Numbered from the stretch's first letter, positions 18,640 to 28,402 are shown. The stretch is DNA of 41,063 bases from Clostridia bacterium (GCA_030595925.1 JAUVLC010000006.1:1-41063); one strand, 5' to 3'. Notes: generated by a model from the sequence alone, not told the origin. Numbers and translations: made by a program.

Positions 18640-19136
18640 AAAGATTTTCCTTTCTGTTTTTTACTTTTATTTTAATGTTAACTTTTCAATTTTCTTTCCT
18701 GTGGCGGTTTTCTTTTTTTGGTGTAATTCCCAATATACTATTGATTTTAATTGTTTGGTTTTCTCTCTACAAAGGTTCCCATAAAGGGCAAATAATGGGT
18801 TTTTTTACGGGGATAGTGGTAGATGCTTTTTCTATAGGCATTTTTGGTGCTAATGCATTTCTTTTTACCGGCGTTGGATTTTTTGTAGGTTTACTAAAGA
18901 AGAAAGTAGATGAAGGGAATATTCTTGTCCAGGGGTTGCTTGTTTTTTTTGTCACTTTTTTTTATTGTTCCGGGTTTTTGCTGTTAACAAAGATTTTTGG
19001 GGAAAGAAAAGTAATAATCTCAGGGAAAACATTATTATTGTTGCCTTTGTATAATGGGTTACTTGCCCCTTTATGTTTCGTCGTTTTAGTTTGGTGGGCG
19101 AAATTATGGAGGGAGAAGATGTATGTGGCAGATTGA
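18636..19136 (+). CDS. mreD: Rod shape-determining protein MreD
   Basis: A 166-aa, very hydrophobic protein with about five membrane segments, as in the MreD family (usual length 160-180). The pattern RFSFFGVIPNILLILIVWFSLYKGSHKGQIMGFFTGIVVDAFSIGIFGANAFLFTG, with GxxxGxxxD in the second or third helix, is typical. MreD is the membrane partner of MreC in the elongasome. The identification rests mainly on hydropathy, that motif and position. The start forms ATGA with the mreC stop and the 3' end overlaps mrdA by 14 bases. Confidence 0.9.
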   Translation: MKRFSFLFFTFILMLTFQFSFLWRFSFFGVIPNILLILIVWFSLYKGSHKGQIMGFFTGIVVDAFSIGIFGANAFLFTGVGFFVGLLKKKVDEGNILVQGLLVFFVTFFYCSGFLLLTKIFGERKVIISGKTLLLLPLYNGLLAPLCFVVLVWWAKLWREKMYVAD

Positions 19137-20964
19137 AAGTAATAGGCTTGAATATCAAAAGTTTAAAAATAGAATTTTTCTTTTTCTGTGTTTTCTGAGT
19201 TTTATTTTTTTTGTTCTCTATTTAAGACTTTTTCAATTGCAAATTATAGACGGACAATATTTTAAAAAAATTTCGAAAGAAAATTGTATTCAAATTCTTT
19301 TTCAACAAGCTCCCCGGGGTACGATTTTAGATAGAAAAGGTGAGATTTTAGCAGGTAACCGCAGTGCTTTTTCACTTCTTTTTTCTCCTTTTAACCTGTC
19401 TGATTCTGATATAGAAAAATCCGTAGATAAAATAAATAATGTTTTAGGTGAAGATAAAAATAAAGATAATTTTATCCGCAAAATTGCCTTTCAAAAGAGA
19501 TATCCTTTTACTTATGCCTGCCTGATGAGAAATATTGGAAGAAAAAAGATGTTTCAATTTGCCGAAGAGAAGCTTAATATTCCGGGGATTAATATTCAAA
19601 CAGAAACCGTAAGATTTTATCCCCGCAAAAATTTTGCTTCTCACGTTTTAGGGTATATAGGGGAAATAAATGCTAATGAATTAATGAAAAGAGGAGATGA
19701 ATGCCGGCAGGGAAATGTTGTAGGCAAAATTGGTCTCGAAAAAGTTTATGATTCTGAATTAAGAGGGGTAGAAGGAGGTAAGCAAATAGAGGTTGATGTC
19801 CTTGGCCGTGAATTGCGCGTATTGCGGGAGATAATACCGGCAAAAGGGAATACATTAATGCTTACTATCGATAATAGGTTACAAATATTGGCTGAAGATG
19901 CTTTAGGGGACGCTGCGGGGGCAATAGTAATTTTAGATCCCCGAAATGGCGAGGTTTTAAGTTTAGTTAGTAAACCGGATTTTGATTCGAATATTTTCAC
20001 TGTTCCTTTAAATGCTAAAGAATGGAATTATTTTTTTACTTCTCCTGATTATCCTTTATTAAATCGTGCAATTCAAGCTCAGTATGCACCTGGTTCGATA
20101 TTTAAAATTTTAGTAACTCTTGCCGCTCTGGAAGAGAAAAAAATTAATCTTAACGATACTTTTTTTTGTAAAGGATTTTTGACCTGTGGGAAAGAAGAAC
20201 GGGTTTTTAGATGCTGGAAAAGGAAAGGACACGGGAGACAGAATCTTATTCAGGCAGTGGCTAATTCCTGCGATGTATATTTTTATGAAATGGGATTGAA
20301 AACGGGAGTAAGGAATATATCCAAGTATGCCAGGAAATTTGGTTTAGGGAAAAAAACAGGAATTGATTTGCCTTCGGAAAAAAAAGGGCTTGTTCCCTCT
20401 CCCGAATGGAAGAAGAAAAAAATCGGCAATCCGTGGTTTGATGGAGACACCTTAAATTTTAGTATTGGGCAGGGGTATCTTTTAGTTACACCGTTACAAA
20501 TGGCTAATCTGGTTTGTGCTGTAGTTAATGGAGGTAAATTATATCGTCCTTATGTAGTGAAAAAAATTTTTGATAATAAAAATAACTTGATAAAGAAAAT
20601 AAAACCTTATAAAATAAGGGATATAGAAATATCGGATAATACTTTAAAGTTTATAAAAAAAAGTTTGAAGGAAACCGTCGAAAAGGGTACGGGACGGGGT
20701 GCTTATATAGAGAATCTTTCTGTTGGGGGAAAGACAGGCACTGCAGAAAATCCTCATGGGGAGAATCATGCATGGTTTGTTTGTTTTACACCAGTGGAAG
20801 ATCCTCAAATAGTAATTTGTGTTTTAGTTGAACATGGTGGAAGCGGAGGAGCAGTGGCGGCTCCTGTAGCGCGTAAAATTTTACAGGGAGCAATTCCTTT
20901 TTTAAATAAAGGGGAAGTAAACAAGGATGTTTTAAAGACAGGAATGAAAAACAATGAGTTTTAA
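19123..20964 (+). CDS. mrdA: Penicillin-binding protein 2 (elongation transpeptidase)
   Basis: A 613-aa class B PBP. One N-terminal transmembrane helix (about residues 18-40) is followed by the pedestal domain (RGTILDRKGEILAGNRSAF; VLGYIGEINANELMKRG) and the transpeptidase domain with S325-I-F-K (nucleophile), S382-C-D384 and K537-T-G539. It cross-links side-wall peptidoglycan together with RodA. The ATG at 19123 is chosen because GGAGGGAG at 19108-19115 lies 7 bases upstream; this start is inside mreD. A cysteine pair around residues 351-370 (FFCKGFLTCGKEERVFRCWKRK) resembles an insertion seen in many PBP2 proteins. Confidence 0.97.
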   Translation: MWQIESNRLEYQKFKNRIFLFLCFLSFIFFVLYLRLFQLQIIDGQYFKKISKENCIQILFQQAPRGTILDRKGEILAGNRSAFSLLFSPFNLSDSDIEKSVDKINNVLGEDKNKDNFIRKIAFQKRYPFTYACLMRNIGRKKMFQFAEEKLNIPGINIQTETVRFYPRKNFASHVLGYIGEINANELMKRGDECRQGNVVGKIGLEKVYDSELRGVEGGKQIEVDVLGRELRVLREIIPAKGNTLMLTIDNRLQILAEDALGDAAGAIVILDPRNGEVLSLVSKPDFDSNIFTVPLNAKEWNYFFTSPDYPLLNRAIQAQYAPGSIFKILVTLAALEEKKINLNDTFFCKGFLTCGKEERVFRCWKRKGHGRQNLIQAVANSCDVYFYEMGLKTGVRNISKYARKFGLGKKTGIDLPSEKKGLVPSPEWKKKKIGNPWFDGDTLNFSIGQGYLLVTPLQMANLVCAVVNGGKLYRPYVVKKIFDNKNNLIKKIKPYKIRDIEISDNTLKFIKKSLKETVEKGTGRGAYIENLSVGGKTGTAENPHGENHAWFVCFTPVEDPQIVICVLVEHGGSGGAVAAPVARKILQGAIPFLNKGEVNKDVLKTGMKNNEF

Positions 20965-22285
20965 GAATAGTGCCAGAAAATTTGATTATTTACTTTTTTT
21001 TTCTACTATATTAATTATTGCTTTGGGGATATTATTTATCTTTAGTGCTGTTTATCATGGGAGAATAACTTCTCCTCTTTGGAGTAAACAGTTAATTGCG
21101 GTAGGTTTAGGACTTGTATTGATGTTTCTTGCTATTGTCGTAAATTATCAGATATTTGGGCAATATGGTTATTATTTTTATTTTTTTTCCTTAATTTCCT
21201 TAGTTTTAGTTCTTTTTTTAGGCAAAACTGTGAGAGGTGCACAGAGTTGGTTTGTTTTTAATAATTTTTCCATTCAACCATCTGAATTTGCTAAAATTCC
21301 TTTTATTTTTGCCTTATCGATATATTTGTCTAAAAATAATCGGCAGATAGAGAGTTTAAAAACTTTAATTGTTCCTCTTTTACTTACGCTAATCCCGATG
21401 ATTTTAATCTTGAAGCAGCCGGATTTTGGTTCAGCGATGATATTACTGCCCGTATGTTTAGCGATGATGTTTGTAGGAGGGGCAAAAAGTATTTATATTT
21501 TATCTGTTCTTCTTTATGGGGTTATTACATTGGGGGTCCCTTTTTTGATTACTTATCTTTCTTTTCATCAGGATATTCTGATTAATTCGGTAATTTTAAA
21601 ATTTATAACTATGGCGGCAACTCATTGGTTGCAGGGAATAGTATTTATTTTAGCAATAGTTCTCATTTTGGCAGTAATTTTTTATCTCTTAATTAATTTT
21701 AAATTTTCAGTGAATTTTAATAATTTTATAATTACTTCTTTGCTGGTTGTTGGAGGATGTATTTCCTCTTGTTTTGTGCAGAATTTTTTTCTGAGAGGAT
21801 ATCAGAAGAAACGCCTTTTGGCTTTTTTAGATCCTCAAATAGATCCGTTGGGGTCCGGTTATCATATTATTCAATCTAAAATTGCTATTGGTTCGGGAGG
21901 GTTTTTTGGGAAAGGTTTTTTGAATGGGACTCAAACGCAATTAGGTTTTTTGCCGGAACAACATACGGATTTTATTCTTTCGGTTGTGGCAGAAGAATGG
22001 GGTTTTTTAGGGGCAGGTTTGGTAATTTTTTTGTTTTTTATTATTATCTGGCGGGGTTTAAAGATTTCTATGGAAGCAAGGGATAGGTTCGGTAGTTTTC
22101 TGGCAGTAGGAATTTCCTGTATGTTTTTATTTTATACGATAACAAATGTAGGAATGGTAATGGGAATTATGCCTATAACCGGGTTACCTTTGCCTTTGTT
22201 TAGTTACGGTGGGTCTGCTTTAGTTTCAGGTATGATAGCCATAGGATTACTGTTAAATATTCATTTAAGACGGTATACTTATTAG
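20954..22285 (+). CDS. rodA: Peptidoglycan polymerase RodA (SEDS family)
   Basis: A 443-aa SEDS glycosyltransferase with about ten to eleven membrane segments. Family marks are GARSW-like RGAQSWFVFNNFSIQPSEFAKI, LKQPDFGSAMILLPV (the essential Asp is in QPDFGSA), FLDPQIDPLGSGYHIIQSKIAIGSGGFFGKG, LPEQHTDFILSVVAEEWGFLG and GLPLPLFSYGGSALVSGM. It polymerises lipid II glycan and works as a pair with PBP2. It is longer than usual (about 370-400) because of an extra hydrophobic hairpin near residues 210-265. Its start overlaps mrdA by 11 bases. Confidence 0.97.
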   Translation: MSFKNSARKFDYLLFFSTILIIALGILFIFSAVYHGRITSPLWSKQLIAVGLGLVLMFLAIVVNYQIFGQYGYYFYFFSLISLVLVLFLGKTVRGAQSWFVFNNFSIQPSEFAKIPFIFALSIYLSKNNRQIESLKTLIVPLLLTLIPMILILKQPDFGSAMILLPVCLAMMFVGGAKSIYILSVLLYGVITLGVPFLITYLSFHQDILINSVILKFITMAATHWLQGIVFILAIVLILAVIFYLLINFKFSVNFNNFIITSLLVVGGCISSCFVQNFFLRGYQKKRLLAFLDPQIDPLGSGYHIIQSKIAIGSGGFFGKGFLNGTQTQLGFLPEQHTDFILSVVAEEWGFLGAGLVIFLFFIIIWRGLKISMEARDRFGSFLAVGISCMFLFYTITNVGMVMGIMPITGLPLPLFSYGGSALVSGMIAIGLLLNIHLRRYTY

Positions 22286-22905
22286 AGAAAAGATAAAAAA
22301 GTCCATAGTCGATAGTCCATAGTCCATAGATAAAGACAAAAGAATAAATACTAAATTCTAAATTCAAAATACAAAATTCAAAACAAGGACAAAAGATAAA
22401 AGACGGTTAACAAAGGTAGTTTAATTGCTTGTTTCGCTAATTAGTAAGGCCAGTTTGTTATGGCGGAGTTTCATTTAGTATTTATGAGTCAGGAGTTTGA
22501 GCAAGGGAAAATAAAGGCAAAATATGTTTTTCTCTAGACGCATAATTTTACCCTGCGGGCACGCAAAAACAAGCTAAAAATGAAAAACTCGCTTTGCTCA
22601 GACAGTTCCATTTTTTTAACGCTTGTTTCTGTTAAAATTTGCTAAGTCGTTCAAAACACATTTCGCCTTCATTTTTTCTGTTTTGAATTTTGAAATTTGA
22701 GTTTGGAAGTTGGGAGTTAGAAATAGGGAAAATAAAGGCAAAACATGTTTTTCTATAGATGCATAATTTTACTCTATGGGCATGCAAAAACAAAATAGTC
22801 CATAGATAGAAACTACAGTTATTAGTTAGTAGTTATGAGTTATGAGTTAAAAAATAAAAGATAATGAATAGCAAAAAATATACTATAATGATGTTATAAA
22901 TAAAA
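22286..22905. repeat. Repeat island between rodA and the radical SAM gene
   Basis: No gene is visible in these 620 bases. It contains AGTCCATAGTC units (about 22301-22330, 22797-22805); two copies of a ~70-bp unit that starts AAAATAAAGGCAAAA and continues through GCATAATTTTA to GGGCA(C/T)GCAAAAACAA (about 22508-22580 and 22728-22804); a unit with AAAATTTGCTAAGTCGTTC and ACACATTTCGCCTTCATT (about 22618-22697); and TAGTTATGAGTTATGAGTTA stretches near 22830. The same units recur in 26905-27630 and partly in 3518-4230. A TATAAT at 22884-22889 could be a -10 box for the next gene, but no good -35 is seen. Confidence 0.88.
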
Positions 22906-25455
22906 ATGAGCAAAATTAATCTGGATAGAATTTTCCCTTTAGTGAGAAAACCTTTTCGGTATACTAATTGCGAATGGAATAGTATACATAAAAAGGGAAA
23001 GGATTTTTTGAAATTTTGCCTATGTTTTCCGGATCTTTATGAAATCGGCATGTCTAATCTGGGGATGCAAATTTTGTATAATATTATTAATTCCCGCGAT
23101 GATGTTTTTTGTGAACGGGTTTATGCTCCGGATGTGGATTTAGAAAAACTTTTATTACAAAAAGATATTCCGCTTTTTTCCGTTGAGACAAAAAAATCCT
23201 TAAGAGAATTTGACATTTTAGGGTTTTCTATTTCTTGCGAATTAAGTTATACCAATATTTTAAATATTCTTACTTTAGGGCAAATACCTTTATATTCCGG
23301 GGAACGGGAAAAAGGATTTCCTTTGGTGATTGCCGGTGGTTTTGCTGTTTGTAATCCGGAACCTTTGGCTGATTTTATAGATGCTTTTGTTTTGGGCGAA
23401 GGAGAAGAAGTAATAGAAGAAATTATCGATGAGATTATTAAAACAGGGTATAAACGGGGAGACGGAAAAAGAGAAATATTAATGCATTTAAGTAAGATTC
23501 CGGGAATATATATTCCTTCTTTTTATAAAATAAATTATAAAAAGAACGGTGTCTTTAAAAATATTATTTCTGATGTAGAAAATGTTCCGAAGAAAATAAG
23601 TAAAAGAGTCGTGAATTTAGAAAAAGCTCCTTTTCCTGTGAGTCCTTTAGTTTCTCTGATGGATGTTGTGCATAATCGGTTAACTCTGGAAATTCAGCGT
23701 GGTTGCACCCGGGGATGTAGGTTTTGTCAGGCAGGAATGATTTTCCGTCCCAGAAGAGAGAGAAGCAAAGAAAAATTAATGCTAATTGCCGGGGAATGTT
23801 TAAAAAACACGGGATTTAAAGATATTTCACTTTTATCATTGTCTACCAGTGATTATACTCAAATTTTGGAACTGGTGGATTCAATGCAGAATAAATATAA
23901 AGATGAGAAGATAGCCATATCACTTCCTTCGTTAAGGAGCGATTCTTTTTTTTCTGTTTTGGCCGGTCATTTAACAAGGAATAAAAAAACAGGATTGACT
24001 TTTGCTCCTGAAGCCGGGAGTCAAAGATTGCGTGATGTTATTAATAAAGGAATTACGGAAGAGGAAATATTTTCTTCCATTCATTCTGCTGTGCAAAATG
24101 GCTGGAGAACGATTAAATTGTATTTTATGATTGGATTACCTTTTGAAAGAGAGGAAGACATAGAGGCGATAAATTTATTAATAAGGAAAATAAAAAAGAA
24201 ACATTCTTCCTTGAATTTAAATTTCACGGCTTCTTTTTTTGTTCCTAAACCGCATACCCCTTTTCAGTGGGTAGCTCAGGAAGGGATGGAAGAATTAATA
24301 AGAAAAAAGACATATTTAAAAAAAGTATTACCCGGGCAGGTAAGAACGCAGAAGGTGGAAAGTAGTTTTTTGGAAGGTGTGTTTGCGAGAGGGGATAGGA
24401 AGTTGGGAAGGGTTATAAAAGAAGCTTATTTTAAGGGGTGCAGATTAGATTTATGGACGGAACATTTTCAGTTTGTTCTTTGGAAAGAAGCATTTGAAAA
24501 AGTAGGGATAGATCCTGCAAGTTATAATCGAAGGGTAAGAGGTGCTAAAGAAGTATTTTGCTGGGACCATTTGGATTTTGGTGTGGAAAAGGAATTTTTA
24601 TGGAAGGAGTATAAAAAAGCCAAGGAGGGGAAAACAACCAGTGATTGTTTTGGGGAAAAATGTAATAATTGTGGGGTAAGCAGGAAAATAAATAAAGATG
24701 TGGTTTGTAATTTAAAAACGAAAAGAAGAAAAACCGGGAGAATATTAGAAACAAGGAAAAAAGAAAAAACCGTAGAAAGTAAAAATTTCGTAGAAAAAAG
24801 AGCACAAAAAATAAGAGTTAAGTTAAAAAAAGGAAAAGAATTAAAATATATTTCGCATTTAGGATTCATAGAAAGTTTACGAAAAGTGTTACGCAGGACA
24901 GGGTTGTCTTTTGTATATTCACATAAATTTAATCCTCAAATAAAAACATCTTTCAGTCCGGCTTTGCCGGTGGGTTATATGAGTGATACGGAATTTATGG
25001 ATGTAGAATTGAAGGAAAAGGTGGGGGTAAGAGAAATAAAGGAAAGACTATTGGGACAATTGCCTATTGGTATAAAGATAGCAGGGATAAAAGAAATTTC
25101 TCTTTCCAGCCCTTCGCTGGAATCATTGGTTGAAATGGCAGAGTATGTTATTAAAGTCCCGGAGAATGAAGATAGAGCAGCGGAAAAGATAAGAGATTTT
25201 TTATTAAAGAAGAAAAGTTTGATAAGCAAGCAGACCAAAAAGGGCCCTAAAAAAATAAATATTTGTCCTTTAGTTTTCAGTATAAATTTAAATAAAGAAA
25301 AGTTGATAAATTTAATTTTATACTGCCGGGGAGGACAACAGGTAAAACCGGAATTGGTTATTAGGAAGATTTTTAACTTGAGTGAGGAAGAGACAAAGAC
25401 TTTAAATATAAAAAGAATACGATTGCTGGATAATTCAGGAATAAATATTTCTTGA
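22906..25455 (+). CDS. Radical SAM protein (TIGR03960-like) fused to DUF2344/TIGR03936 domain
   Basis: An 849-aa protein in two parts. Residues ~1-600 are a B12-binding-type N domain (LCFPDLYEIGMSNLGMQILYNIIN; VIAGGFAVCNPEPLADFIDAFVLGEGEE) and a radical SAM core with C267-x3-C271-x2-C274 (RGCTRGCRFCQAG) for the 4Fe-4S cluster. A Cys-containing stretch with CNNCGV is near residue 590. Residues ~640-849 are a DUF2344-type domain (KIRVKLKKGKELKYISHLGFIESLRKVLRRTGLSFVYSHKFNPQ). Many bacteria encode these as adjacent genes beside rng; here they are one chain. The substrate is not known to me. rng follows after 33 bases. Confidence 0.9.
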   Translation: MSKINLDRIFPLVRKPFRYTNCEWNSIHKKGKDFLKFCLCFPDLYEIGMSNLGMQILYNIINSRDDVFCERVYAPDVDLEKLLLQKDIPLFSVETKKSLREFDILGFSISCELSYTNILNILTLGQIPLYSGEREKGFPLVIAGGFAVCNPEPLADFIDAFVLGEGEEVIEEIIDEIIKTGYKRGDGKREILMHLSKIPGIYIPSFYKINYKKNGVFKNIISDVENVPKKISKRVVNLEKAPFPVSPLVSLMDVVHNRLTLEIQRGCTRGCRFCQAGMIFRPRRERSKEKLMLIAGECLKNTGFKDISLLSLSTSDYTQILELVDSMQNKYKDEKIAISLPSLRSDSFFSVLAGHLTRNKKTGLTFAPEAGSQRLRDVINKGITEEEIFSSIHSAVQNGWRTIKLYFMIGLPFEREEDIEAINLLIRKIKKKHSSLNLNFTASFFVPKPHTPFQWVAQEGMEELIRKKTYLKKVLPGQVRTQKVESSFLEGVFARGDRKLGRVIKEAYFKGCRLDLWTEHFQFVLWKEAFEKVGIDPASYNRRVRGAKEVFCWDHLDFGVEKEFLWKEYKKAKEGKTTSDCFGEKCNNCGVSRKINKDVVCNLKTKRRKTGRILETRKKEKTVESKNFVEKRAQKIRVKLKKGKELKYISHLGFIESLRKVLRRTGLSFVYSHKFNPQIKTSFSPALPVGYMSDTEFMDVELKEKVGVREIKERLLGQLPIGIKIAGIKEISLSSPSLESLVEMAEYVIKVPENEDRAAEKIRDFLLKKKSLISKQTKKGPKKINICPLVFSINLNKEKLINLILYCRGGQQVKPELVIRKIFNLSEEETKTLNIKRIRLLDNSGINIS

Positions 25456-25488
25456 AATATATTGGTTATTTTGCAGAAGGGAGGGGTT

Positions 25489-26904
25489 GTGGATAGGGAA
25501 ATAATAGTTAATTCCACAGAAGAAGAGATAAGGATTGCTGTTTTAGAAAAAGAGAAGCCTGTAGAATTTTTTATAGAGAGAAGGGAAGAAAAAAAAATAG
25601 TAGGAAATATTTATAAGGGGATTATAAAGAACATCCTTCCGGGAATTCAGTCAGTTTTTGTTGATATTGGTTTAGGAAGGAATGCTTATTTGGATTTTTC
25701 AAATATAAAGGAAGGAGATCGTAAGAAATTAGTCCTTGGGAAAGAAATTCTTGTCCAGATAACCAAAGAAGCTATTGGGACCAAGGGGGTTAAGGTTACT
25801 AATATTATTTCTTTGCCGGGAAGATGCCTTGTTTATATACCTGACAGCAAAAAGATAGGAGTTTCTCAGCTTATTACGGATAAAAAAGAAAGAACAAGAT
25901 TAAGAGGAATAATGGGAAAACTTTTATCTGCTAATGATGGCTGTATTATTCGAACCGAAGCAGAGGGTATTAATATAAATGACTTGAAACGTGAGAGTAG
26001 ATTTTTAATTAATTTATGGAAATCTATTACAACCCGATATCGTGTTTTTTCCGCACCTTCTTTAATACACAAGGATTTAGGTCTTATTTTTAAAATAGTA
26101 AGGGATATGCTGTCTTTAAATGTGGATTTGTTTTTAATTGATTCACAAAAAGAATATGAAGATGTTCTGGAGTTTGTTGGTTTGGTTCTTCCTCATTTGA
26201 AAAAGAAAATAATTCTTTATCAGGACAAAATACCTTTATTTGAAAAGTATAATTTGGAAAAAGAAATAAAAAAACTGATAAGGGCCAGAGTAAATTTACC
26301 TTCCGGGGGCTATATTATTATTCAAGAAACAGAAGCGTTATGTGCTATTGATGTAAATAGCGGTCGTTTTGTCGGTAAAAAAAACTCGGAAGAAACAGCA
26401 CTGGCAGTTAATTTAGAAGCGGCAGTGGCGGTGGCCCGTCAGGTAAGATTGAAAAATGTCGGGGGAATTATCATTATTGATTTTGTTAGTATGCGTTACC
26501 GAAAAAATAATGAGAAAATAATTTCCGCTTTAGGAAAAAATATGAAAGCGGATAAAGCAAAAATTAAGATCGTTCCCGTAAGTTCTTTGGGCTTGATTGC
26601 GATGACCAGAGAAAGAAAAAGAGAAAGTATTATGAATGTATTGTGTGATACTTGTTCTTGCTGTGGAGGAACGGGTAAGGTTATTTCGATAAAAACTATA
26701 AGTATGGAAATTAAGAAGGAAATTATTAAAATGGCGATGACCCCGGGAATAATTGGGGTTATGGTAAGTCTCTCTTCTCCGGTAGCAAATTATTTTTCCG
26801 GAGAAAAAATAAAAAAATTAGAAAAAAAGACAGGAAGGAAAATAAAAATTAAGTCTGATTTAAAAATGCATATAGAAGATTACAGAATTAGTCCCTGGAT
26901 ATAG
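25489..26904 (+). CDS. rng: Ribonuclease G/E family endoribonuclease
   Basis: A 471-aa RNase G-type protein. It starts with REIIVNSTEEEIRIAVLEKEKPVEFFIER, then an S1 domain (VGNIYKGIIKNILPGIQSVFVDIGLGRNAYLDF), the DNase I-like catalytic part with CAIDVNSGRFVGKKNSEETAL and GGIIIIDFVSM (metal-binding Asp residues) and a Zn-link-like CDTCSCCGGTG. RNase G cuts AU-rich single-stranded RNA, including the 16S rRNA 5' end. There is no long RNase E scaffold tail. The GTG at 25489 is chosen because AAGGGAGGGG lies just before it. rplU/rpmA, which often follow, are absent. Confidence 0.94.
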   Translation: MDREIIVNSTEEEIRIAVLEKEKPVEFFIERREEKKIVGNIYKGIIKNILPGIQSVFVDIGLGRNAYLDFSNIKEGDRKKLVLGKEILVQITKEAIGTKGVKVTNIISLPGRCLVYIPDSKKIGVSQLITDKKERTRLRGIMGKLLSANDGCIIRTEAEGININDLKRESRFLINLWKSITTRYRVFSAPSLIHKDLGLIFKIVRDMLSLNVDLFLIDSQKEYEDVLEFVGLVLPHLKKKIILYQDKIPLFEKYNLEKEIKKLIRARVNLPSGGYIIIQETEALCAIDVNSGRFVGKKNSEETALAVNLEAAVAVARQVRLKNVGGIIIIDFVSMRYRKNNEKIISALGKNMKADKAKIKIVPVSSLGLIAMTRERKRESIMNVLCDTCSCCGGTGKVISIKTISMEIKKEIIKMAMTPGIIGVMVSLSSPVANYFSGEKIKKLEKKTGRKIKIKSDLKMHIEDYRISPWI

Positions 26905-27630
26905 GGAAAAGACAAAGACAGTCCATAGTCCATCCGCCTTACTGACAGGTGGACTTCCGCTTTGCTTCAGCAGTCGATAGTTCATAGATAGAAATGACAG
27001 TTATAAGTTATAAGTTAACTACAAAAGACAACTAATAGTCCACAGTCAAAAGATAAAAGACTGCAAATAGCAAATGGCGAATAGCAAAAGAAGAAAAACA
27101 ATTTTTCCCCCTTTGAAAAAGGGGGGTAGGGGGATTAAATAAAACAGTTAAATATTGAGATGTTATTGTAGGGGTGAACCTCTGTGTTCACCCGGACGAG
27201 AAAAATAAAGGCGAAAACATATTTTTCACTAGATGCATAATTTTACCCTATGGGCACGCAAAAACAAAATAGTCCATAGTCGACAGTCCATAGTCCATAG
27301 ACAACGGAATAAAGATAACAGATATATGAGTTTGAAGTTTAAATTGATTAAATTGAGGTTTAAAAAAAAGCGGTTTGCAAACGCTTATTTTTGTTAAAAT
27401 TTGCTATATCGTTCGAAACACATTTCGCCTTTATTATTTGGTTATATTTTTAGTTTTTTGTTTTGAATTTAGTATTTTGAATTTTGAATTTGTTTAGTAT
27501 TTTGAATTTAGGATTTAGTATTTATTCTTTTGTCTTTATCTATGGACTGTTCTTTTTCTTTTTCTTTTAACTTTATGCCTGTCTTTAACTGTATTTCGGA
27601 GTGGTCTATTTTTCCATTAGTGTTGTCCGT
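26905..27630. repeat. Repeat island after rng
   Basis: No gene is visible. Repeats shared with the other islands: AGTCCATAGTC units (about 26918-26931, 26970-26990, 27270-27302); ACAGTTATAAGTTATAAGTTAA (about 26996-27017); CCCCCTTTGAAAAAGGGGGG with a TAGGGGGAT tail at 27107-27135, preceded as at 3703-3755 by a GCAAATAGCAAATGGCGAAT-like stretch; the ATAAAGGCGAAAACAT/GCATAATTTTA unit (27201-27268); and the AACGCTT.../TTTCGCCTTTATT unit (27379-27440) followed by GTATTTTGAATTT runs to about 27530. A hairpin GGGTGAAC/GTTCACCC lies at 27172-27193. Confidence 0.88.
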
Positions 27631-28128
27631 TCATTTTTTTTTGTAATTACTGATGTTAAAAGTTTGAGCATAGTTTTTCATCTCTTTGGACGCAGATAAT
27701 ATTTCAATAGGGTTGGTGAATTCATAGTGCTGGTTGGTTATTACTCCGATTGCTACAAAAAGAACAGGAAACTGTAATTTATTTCCCTGATGATTTATGT
27801 TTTCAATAAAACCCTGTTTTTTATCCTCCAACGCATAAAAAGAAGAAATATTTTCGTCGAAATCTTCAATAATGGAAGAACATATATTATCTGCTTTTTT
27901 AGGTGTGGTTATTATAATAAACTTATTTTTGCCGGGATAGCCAACGAAGTCATCAAAAGTTTTTTTCTGATTGATAATTTTTGCTGTCTGGCAGATAAGT
28001 CTGTCACTTTTTAAATACCCATATTTATCATTGTAGCTTTTAAAATTATTTAAATCCGTATAACAGACTGCATATTTTAAATTTATAGCTAATAATTTTT
28101 CCGCTAAATTTTTTACGCAGTAATGTGG
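27631..28128 (-). pseudogene. Remnant of a degenerate GGDEF-domain protein
   Basis: Reading the minus strand from 28128 down to the stop at 27631 gives 165 codons with no stop and no ATG at the 5' end. The translation contains KYAVCYTDLNNFKSYNDKYG, then YLKSDRLICQTAKIINQ, FVGYPGKNKFIIITTP and FPVLFVAIGVITNQHYEF. This is the fold order of a diguanylate-cyclase (GGDEF) domain, but the signature loop reads PGKNK in place of GGDEF, so catalysis is not expected. A TAG in frame at 28129-28131 cuts off everything upstream. Catalytically dead GGDEF domains of this kind occur at the end of regulator proteins. I read it as a decayed gene fragment. The part from 27831 down can look like a 66-aa gene starting at TTG. 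Confidence 0.75.
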
Positions 28129-28402
28129 CTAAAAATTTATATTGCAATTTTTTTTGGATAATGTTATTATAAATTACCTTATTTGCAATGATGCATGTAT
28201 TATGTCTAAAAAAATAATGTCTACGAAAAAAAATAAGTTCTTACCTTTTATAGTCAGGTCTTTATAATTAAAATAAAATTGATAAAAAATTGTATTGAAA
28301 AAGCTTTTGAATATTTGTTGTTATAAATCGTATTCTTGGCGATGATATTTGAAATAATTTCATTTTTTGTATCTTTAAGAAACATTTATAGAGTTATGCA
28401 AA
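28129..28402. other. AT-rich spacer, nothing recognised
   Basis: About 270 bases of very AT-rich DNA upstream of the GGDEF remnant. I see no reading frame with a family resemblance, no clear hairpin and none of the dispersed repeat units. It may be the further decayed 5' part of the remnant, but the translation gives no support. Confidence 0.5.

Noticed and set aside
24522-24869. Minus-strand frames of 86 and 115 aa inside the radical SAM gene
   Set aside because: They are rich in F, L, S and P, as expected for the reverse of Lys-rich coding sequence, and lie wholly inside a well-supported gene.
27790-28014. A 74-aa + frame in the third island
   Set aside because: It is the shadow of the GGDEF remnant on the other strand, which has a clear family match.
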